Origin: Panopea generosa
Lineage: Eukaryota > Mollusca > Bivalvia > Adapedonta > Hiatellidae
Direction: 5' to 3'
Length of the DNA: 64,000 bases
NCBI GenBank assembly: GCA_029582155.1
Contig: CM055909.1
Coordinates: 44,452,967-44,516,966 of the forward strand
The notes beneath the pieces were generated by a model. The model did not search any database. It worked only from the letters and a program-made list of their open reading frames with translations, and was not told the DNA's origin. Within the stretch, counting starts at the first letter, position 1. Each line of letters opens with the position of its first letter. Below, piece after piece: positions 57,481-64,000 of this stretch. The translations under genes and the position numbers were made by a program.

Positions 57481-58883
57481 CAGTGCTCCAGAAAAGGTGC
57501 GTATTTGCGTAAATAAGCATTGAAATTGACAAAAAAGGCATTGAAAATAATAAATATGCGTACCGGCACGCATAAACAATTGAATTTAAGCATTTCATTT
57601 GCGATCTTGTGCGTATTGTATTTCCAAAGACGGGTTTTCACAACGGAAGTAGACACCGTTAAATAATCAAATCTAAGGGAAGTAACTGCTATGTAAAACA
57701 GTCTGGTTTCCTGACCTTTACCGATAAAAATCGACTGTTTATTGGTAGATTGGGAAACCACACTAACTATATACAATAAGAGTTATTTCCCGTAGATCAT
57801 TGCCACTGAGCTGCACATGGGAACATGAGAATTTCCAAGTGTTTTAAAGAGGCTTGCTATAAACGAACCTGCATTACTTTAGCCGATTTATTTTATATAA
57901 ATGGCATCGTCTGCGTCTGCGTCGGAAGACGGGGAAAAAATACAACAGAAACCCAATCATTATCTGCTAACTTATTCCAGTTCTTTAAGAAAAACAATAC
58001 TCTCAAAAGTGAGTTATTGATGCATGTATTACGAAGTCACAAAAAATAAACAAAAAACACACGGGAGGCAAGGTCAATACAAATACAATTGAATCATATT
58101 TAGTTTAAACATATTTTATTGCTTTTTAACATATATATATATATATATAAGCAAAAGGGTTGGGCCACAAGTTCTACTAACATTAGTTACGGCCCTTCCC
58201 TACACAAAATGAATTACAAATACTCAAAATGACAATTGCAGATAAACAACACATTATAAATAAAACAATTTGATTTAGATATTATATAACTATTATATAG
58301 GTAAAGGATTTAGAAAGAAAGAAAAAGGAAACTGGAAATAATGGTTGTATGATATAATAATAAGGTAATCTAAATATACCCTATAATTAGAAGAATCGTC
58401 ATCAGGCCGACTTTTTATGCACATATATTGTTTAGTTAATTAATATCAAATCGTTTTGAGTCTTTGATAAATTGCTGCACAGATGTGAATATAAATGAGT
58501 TTTCATTGTCAGTATAAGTGTCTTTACCGATGACTGAGAGGATGAAATCGACGTGTGGCTCTAAAAAGTCTGATTCGCTCATTTGAGAATATAATACATT
58601 TCATAAAATAATGTTCGACGTCTTCTTTTTCGTTACCACAACCCGGGCATCTAGAATCTGTTGTTAGTCGATTTGTAAAATCAAAACCCATTGAATCATT
58701 CCCATGGCTGATAATAAAAGAAATTGAAGGCAACCTCAAATCTGTATTAAAGCAAACATTAACAGTGTCAGGTCAGAAGTAAAGGTAAATTTTGAAAATA
58801 CTCTTTCAATTTCCATTTTAAGCATTGCATTTTAATTTAGGGAGTAAAATAAGCATTTGTCCAAAAGCTTATCTGGAGCACTG
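57481..58883. mobile_element. hAT-like DNA element nested in the minisatellite
   Basis: Ends CAGTGCTCCAGAAAAGG and, on the minus strand, CAGTGCTCCAGATAAGC: 12-bp perfect terminal inverted repeats of hAT type. The array resumes on both sides, but the exact target duplication is unclear (left edge carries ~10 extra bases after CTGTATA). ATG frames near 57825-58049 contain SANLFQFFKKN, possibly a transposase N-terminal scrap. 1.4 kb, non-autonomous. Confidence 0.75.
58125..58760 (-). mobile_element. LINE 3' fragment nested in the hAT-like element
   Basis: The minus-strand frame at 58739-58524 carries RCPGCGNEKEDVEHYFMKC and FSNERIRLF: the Cys-Cys-His-Cys knuckle at the C-terminal end of many non-LTR retrotransposon reverse-transcriptase proteins. 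Downstream is a 3' UTR with GGGAAGGGCCGTAACTAATG and a (TA)n tail at 58131-58150. 5' truncated. Confidence 0.6.
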
Positions 58884-59850
58884 ATGTATACCTTGTATAT
58901 TGATGTCGTTTTGATCGCTGTTTACCTCAAATGTTAATGTTGTTTTGACGGCTGCGTACCTTTAATGTTGATGTCGTTTGGATGGCTGTGATCCTTTTAT
59001 GTTGATGTTGTGTATGTTGATGTTGTTTTGATGCATATGTACCTTTAATATTTATGTTGTTTTGATAGATGTGTTCCTTTTATGTTTATGTTGTTTTGAC
59101 GGTTGTGTACCTTTATTGTTATGTTGTTTTGATGATTGTGTACCTTTAATATTTATGCTGTTTTGATGGCTGTGTACCTTTACTATTGATGTTGTTTTAC
59201 TTGTTGTGTACCTTTAATATTTTTGTTGTTTTGATGGATGTGTACCTTTAATGTTGATGTCGTTCTGATGGCTGTGTTCCTTTAATGTTTATGTTGTTTT
59301 TATGGATGTGTACCTTTGATGTTTATGCTGTTTTGATAGATGTATACCTTTAATGTTGATGTTGTTTGATGGTTGTGTACCTTTAATGTTTATGTTGTTT
59401 TGACGGCTGTGTACCTTTAATGTTGATGTTGTCTTGAAGGCTGAGTACCTTTAATATTAATGATGTTTTGATGGCTGTGTACCTTTAATGTTAATGTTGT
59501 TTTGATGGTTGTGCACCTTCCATGTTTATGTTGTTTTGATGGATGTGTACCTTTAATGTTTATGATGTTTTGATGGATATGTACCTTGAATGTTTATTTT
59601 GTTTTTATTGATGTGTAGCTTCTATGTTTATGTTGTTTTTATGGCTGTGTTATTTTAATGTTTAATTCGTTTTGATGGCTGTGTACCTTTAATATTGATA
59701 TTGTCTTGATGGTTGCGTACCTTTAGTGTATATTTTGTTTTTATGGATATGTACTTTTATGTTTATGTTGTATTGATGACTCTGTACCATTGATGTTTAT
59801 GTTGTCTTGATGGCTGAGAATCTGTAGTGTTTATGCTGTTTTGATGGTGT

Positions 59851-60530
59851 GTACCATGTGCTTTTGTAAAGAATTTGCAATCTATATAGCCTAAGCAGTG
59901 ACTTAAAATAATACTTAATGGATAGGTCACTGATATAAGTCCTTGGGAATTTGGTATTTGACATACATGATAATGGGTTAGGTAAAGGCGACCAGTCTAA
60001 AAAATGTTTTAACATTTTAACTTTTTAAACAGAAAAAAAAATACGGACCTAGTATATAATTACCCCAGACAACTTCCTCTTATTTTTATAGGCATGGAAT
60101 ATAGATGAAATACGAATAAACGCGTGCTGAGAATGCATTACATCTTTTAAAATAATAATTTTGGGAGTGGGTGCTTTTACAATTTTAATATTATTTTATA
60201 ATTATAATTTCTATATGAAACATAACTTTAAACCCCAAAATACTTTACTTATTCCAAGTTTTATTGACTGTAAATTTAGAAAAGGGTTATTGCTCAAGTT
60301 AAATACGGATACACGCAATGGCCCGTCTATGATACATGTATTCCTCTATTTGTGTTGGGTAATGTTTTCATATTTTGATATTATTTCTACAAAAACAATA
60401 TTAAATAAGTACCTGAAAAACTATTCAAATAGTAGCAGTTCGAATATCTTGGGTGCGATATCAAACAATTACTACATAAGGTACATAAAAATGCATGTGT
60501 GCCGCAGAGACGTACGTGTGTAAAACCAAG
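59851..60530. other. Intergenic; one unassigned 120-codon frame
   Basis: Frame 60161-60523 is hydrophobic and AT-driven, without a recognised domain. Confidence 0.3.
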
Positions 60531-60537
60531 TCACTGT

Positions 60538-60700
60538 CTGCTGTGCTCCTATCTACTCACTGAGATATTAGCTATCTAAACTTGAAAGAATTGTTGTTCT
60601 GTTGTTTATTTTAAGAAGTATGTTCATTTACAACAAAAAAGCTACCTACATACCTAATGCGAAAACACTGGGTCTGAAACAAGCGAACAAATAATTTTCA
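60538..60700 (+). repeat. Dispersed repeat E, copy 2
   Basis: GCTCCTATCTACTCACT, AGCTATCTAAACTTGA and AACACTGGGTCTGAAACAAG match the copy at 22425-22625. Confidence 0.5.
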
Positions 60701-60704
60701 ATAG

Positions 60705-61298
60705 CAAAAAAAGATACGGAAGTCAAGAGCTTTTTGTATGCTATGCTTCGCGGCACCATAAAGGTCACTTAATGTGAGTCAGTAATAGGTCGACATGATT
60801 ACACACAGTGTGTGTATCGTTGAAATCGCTTGTACTCTAATTGAATTCCACTTGGCATGAAGGTGTTAAACAGGCATTTAACATGCATTTAAAACAAAAA
60901 CGAATGGCCGAGCACGAATACTATACACAAATGTGCAAAATAGAAGCATTTCAAGCATTGATTACAGTTATTTTTGTGTGACCATTTTCTCATTTTAAGT
61001 CCTTTTTTTGTTGTTTTTTTTGTTAAAATAAAAAAAATCGTAAAAAGCAAATTATATTTTGTTTCCAACCCGTAAGAAAGGTTCAAACGTTTTTAAAGGA
61101 TTACTATAAAGGTGTCATCCGAAATTTCAGCCTTGTATGTTGCACTGATATTTGCCTATCAGTCTCTGCCTATATATTGCATTTTTATATTGTTTTTCCT
61201 TATAAATTTTTAAGTTATTAAACATAGAACTTATCATATTATATATAAGTGATACTAACAAGTATTACAAAAAAACACATACAATTAATGTAAACTGT
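60705..61298. other. Intergenic, no feature recognised
   Basis: Nothing supported. Confidence 0.3.
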
Positions 61299-61301
61299 TC
61301 G

Positions 61302-61722
61302 AGGCATAGTACCACCATTGCAAAAAGAAAGTGCTTCCGTGGGGTAATGGCGGTTATAAATAATCCTCAATTATTCTTCTTTAAAAATGCATTTTCCTTA
61401 TTTTAATGCTCATTTTTTTACTTGAATGGCATTATTGATGTATTTTGAACATTTTAATAGCATTGTCATGTTTGAATTGTGAATTTAGAAAAAAAAATGA
61501 TACTTGGAAATTGGGGTATGAATTCATGATTTCGGAAGTCTACTTTCACTTTGTCGCCAGTGTACACACTGAGCAGAAAAAAATCTCTTATATGACACAT
61601 GACCCCTACTTTTCTCATCATATTTTGATAGTGCACAGGTTGACAAACAGTAAAATGTAGGTTTCACTTCTTTCATTTGGGTCTCTCTATGAATGACAAG
61701 CCTTCAAACTTTTATTATTATT
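61302..61722 (+). repeat. Dispersed repeat F, copy 2
   Basis: Same sequence as 43888-44325 with small indels, including loss of a ~15-bp GTAGGGGTAGTCGCATG-type segment. Confidence 0.9.
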
Positions 61723-61724
61723 CA

Positions 61725-62400
61725 TTTTGTAAATGAAATTTTCTAAAAAATACGCATGTACTATTAATTTAATGTTCTTTCAATAAAATAATAAATATAT
61801 GCACTTTAATAAAGAAACGTTGATTAAACCGCTCCTTTAATTAAAGAAATCTCCTTTTCTGTCATTTTTTTTAAAAAAATGTCCTTTTGCGCTATTTAGT
61901 GTAACCCATTCATTCGTAGACTGGTCCCCGGTCTCATATAATATAAGAGACCGGTATGTGCTGATGTTTGACCTTGACCCTTAAATATGCTCTTGTGCAT
62001 TGAAGATATGTTTAAACATAAAAAATGGCAACGTCCTTAGAGAAAATAAAACACACACAAGAAAAACGGTTCTGTTTTTGCCGAAAATTATATTAATATA
62101 TCATACTGAAAAAGTGGGTAATTTTGCATCTACAGGTCAATCGTCTTATTTTTATCGAGTTAATAGCTTTAACAGACCAATGCTAGATGAAAAGCTCCGA
62201 AACTCGGGCTTGAGACGAATATTATTTAATTTAAAAAACCGCTTTTCTCTACTATCAGCATGCCCTGTTTATCTATTTATAGCCCAAATTGGATTTTCAA
62301 AACAATTATAACCGCTTACAGCAATTTCCTCTGCTACTGGCGATCTACCGTCTACTAGTTACACATAGTCATTTTTAGTTATAAACTTGACAATATGAAG
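61725..62400. other. Intergenic, no gene supported
   Basis: A 103-codon frame (62000-62311) has no recognised motif. AGACTGGTCCCCGGTCTCAT near 61918 is followed by ATAAGAGACCGG, a short hairpin. Confidence 0.3.
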
Positions 62401-62419
62401 ACAAGTGTTTAAATTCTAA

Positions 62420-62660
62420 CACCAGATTTTGGGAGAAAGATGTGACAAACAAATGGAAATGGCTGGACAAGAATGATTCTCAGGGTCAGAAATTTGGACA
62501 GTGATTGAAGAAACCAGATACCATTGGCATGGCATTTTGCGACGCATGCTTGTAGATGATTATTTACAAGTGTGTGGAAGAAGGGTATTGGGTTTGCACA
62601 CAGAGGACCCTTAACACAAAAACACCAATAAGAACTGACAAATCAAACCAAGTAGGTGAC
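62420..62660 (+). pseudogene. Decayed coding fragment, Trp/Cys-rich finger-like
   Basis: One frame reads TRFWEKDVTNKWKWLDKNDS, KFGQ, a TGA, KKPDTIGMAFCDACL, a TAG, and further residues. The W-K-W-L, then CDAC arrangement recalls N-terminal finger segments of invertebrate transposon or zinc-finger proteins. Two in-frame stops. Family uncertain. Confidence 0.3.
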
Positions 62661-62664
62661 TTGT

Positions 62665-63015
62665 TTTGTCTGTCTAGCTAGCAAAAGGCTGTACTATGAA
62701 CACAGACATTAGTCAATATGAGTCACAGTACCCCACCCACCTTTTTCCCACTCTTGTCTTCTCTAACTCATTCTATAGGCCTGGAATACAATGGGTTAGT
62801 GGGGATTATGGATTTGTGTATAAAGTAATGGGTTCCAATCTTTTTTATTTGCTTTTCACAAGTTTTTTATAGTGCTAAGCATTTTTTCTATAATGACTTA
62901 AAGTGAGAAACTCCAGTTCTACTGTAGCTAAGTTTGTGTGCATACTTCTCAATGAAGTATAGTTTGTTTTGCATCACATTTTTTACAAAATATTTTTTTA
63001 TGTTATCATTTTCAG
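62665..63015. other. Possible intron, no feature recognised
   Basis: AT-rich with a pyrimidine-rich end leading to TTATCATTTTCAG. Confidence 0.3.
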
Positions 63016-63164
63016 GTGCTCCCAGGCTCACCAGTCCAAATCAATCCAAGCAGCTTCAATTACAGAGAGAGTTGCACAGACCAAGGTCATCTAAATTCTT
63101 GAGCAAAAACTGCCTGCCTTTCTCCTTGGCTGAAGACCTGCCCAACTACGTCAAACATGAGTGA
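63016..63164 (+). CDS. Possible terminal coding exon, unidentified
   Basis: Strong acceptor ATCATTTTCAG, then a frame APRLTSPNQSKQLQLQRELH and on to EDLPNYVKHE with TGA at 63162. Base composition is richer in G+C than the surroundings. QLQRELH faintly recalls FAM107-type proteins, but the rest does not fit. No upstream exon found. AATAAA at 63533 could serve as polyA signal. Confidence 0.3.
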
Positions 63165-64000
63165 GGATAAGACCACAATATACAGAACAAGTGCATCTTA
63201 CATAAACACACAATCATGGTGTAGCTAAATGTTTCAAGGAAGAATCGAAACGAGAGTTAAAAACAACAAATTGTTGTTAAATATGGAAGAGGCTGCAAAC
63301 AACAACAATGACAAAGTTCTGAATATTATGGTCTGGTACTGATTCATGTAGAGAGGTAATTGACCATCTTGGTTCCAGGAACATTAGCATGTTGATGGAC
63401 AATTGTAATACCATGAGAGGGGTTAAAGGTGGAATGGAAGCCCAAAGTTAACAGAAGAAACCCAATTGGATGGACATGTATTGTTCTTTTCAAACCAGTT
63501 CATAACTTGATGTTTAAGACTTAATGTGAATTAATAAAAAAATCATTCAGAATAATCCATGTCCTTCATATAGTATAACATATATTCTTTTCTAAATAGA
63601 AACAAAAAAATGAAAAAAGGCTCTGACAAAAATAATAACAGTGAAACATGAGAGAGGGAGCTGACAGAGGTTTATTTACAATTTCTTTATATAAATATAA
63701 TATACTTAGATTCATTTGACAGTTTTGGCTATTTCTAAACTTTCTTTATGAATTCAGGTAAAATAATAACATACATAATTATATACATATGATTCCTGGT
63801 GTTGAGTACATCTTTATAGTGTAAAGTAGCACACTTTTCTATATGAAAAGAGCTCCAGGTTCAAGTCCTGGTGGAGACCTCAACACTTTCAATCGTTGTA
63901 CAACATAAACACTTTGACTTAATTCTGTCAGACATAACCATTACATGAATACTATTGCTGTATAATACATACTTCACAGACATTAAACTAGCCTTATGTT
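63165..64000. other. Intergenic or 3' UTR; one tRNA-like patch
   Basis: GCTCCAGGTTCAAGTCCTGG near 63850 is a good B-box/T-arm sequence, but the D-arm side is poor, so it is a SINE or tRNA relic. No other feature. Confidence 0.35.

Larger units (their letters stand above)
53060..59850 (+). repeat. ~34-bp minisatellite, ~155 copies, with higher-order duplications
   Basis: The unit begins GTTTTGATGGCTGTGTACCT and continues TTAATGTTTATGTT. It spans about 53060-57470 and resumes 58885-59850 after the hAT-like insertion. Variant strings repeat in blocks: 53726-54080 matches 54340-54690 (~615 bp apart), and 55150-55900 matches 56065-56800 (~915 bp apart). Confidence 0.95.

Noticed and set aside
63016-63164. 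FAM107-type identity for the terminal frame
   Set aside because: Only QLQRELH resembles that family; the rest does not align by eye.

Overview
The window is eukaryotic nuclear DNA. It is AT-rich, intron-bearing and very repeat-rich. The most likely source is a heterodont bivalve mollusc, because of the tRNA-derived SINE families, the AAAGGGAAATAACTC-type motif arrays, the dispersed 'GGCCAAAGGCCAG ... TCCGTCGTC' repeats, the large minisatellites and the GT-AG introns. The species assignment is inference. There are no bacterial operons, no CRISPR array, and no tRNA or rRNA gene I would call functional.

One complete protein gene is visible: a three-coding-exon ORMDL homologue (ER regulator of sphingolipid synthesis) on the minus strand at 9331-12800. 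All splice sites are intact and the total is exactly 153 codons. Its introns carry a terminal-inverted-repeat element, a four-copy ~165 bp tandem repeat, a SINE and a 20-base G tract. A candidate promoter and 5' exon lie near 13.6-13.75 kb, possibly shared with a divergent plus-strand exon.

A decayed multi-exon HECT-type ubiquitin ligase gene, with a SAM-like first exon and a HECT C-terminal half, runs on the plus strand from about 20.9 to 32.9 kb. Good splice sites remain, but exons 1, 2, 3 and 6 carry frameshifts or stops, so I call it a pseudogene. A degraded P-loop ATPase fragment of the kind found in virus-like mobile elements lies at 15.07-15.32 kb (minus), broken by a stop and abutting a hairpin element.

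Most of the rest is repeats. 0-6.6 kb: microsatellite, C-rich minisatellite, SINE pieces, a 33-bp array apparently grown out of the tRNA-like head of a SINE, and a pair of TA-flanked MITEs. 14-23 kb: SINEs, a 44-bp array, a 21-bp array and seven copies of a ~155 bp unit. 27.3-29.2 kb: a dispersed repeat split by a hAT-like element. 34.47-36.93 kb: a 2.45 kb four-unit inverted-repeat (foldback) element bounded by TTAA. 40.3-41.05 kb: the inverted twin of the 20 kb 21-bp array. 44.4-52.5 kb: five consecutive minisatellites with several SINE insertions that have clear target-site duplications. 53.06-59.85 kb: a ~34-bp minisatellite with higher-order duplications, split by a hAT-like element that itself contains a LINE fragment. 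The last 4 kb hold dispersed repeats, a degraded coding fragment and one possible terminal exon.

The strongest signals are the homogenised foldback element, SINE-seeded minisatellites, the 20-kb-spaced inverted duplicate array with a heptad-repeat reading frame, and a divergent ORMDL with threonine where human ORMDL3 has Asn13. All family assignments come from reading translated motifs by eye, not from a database search.
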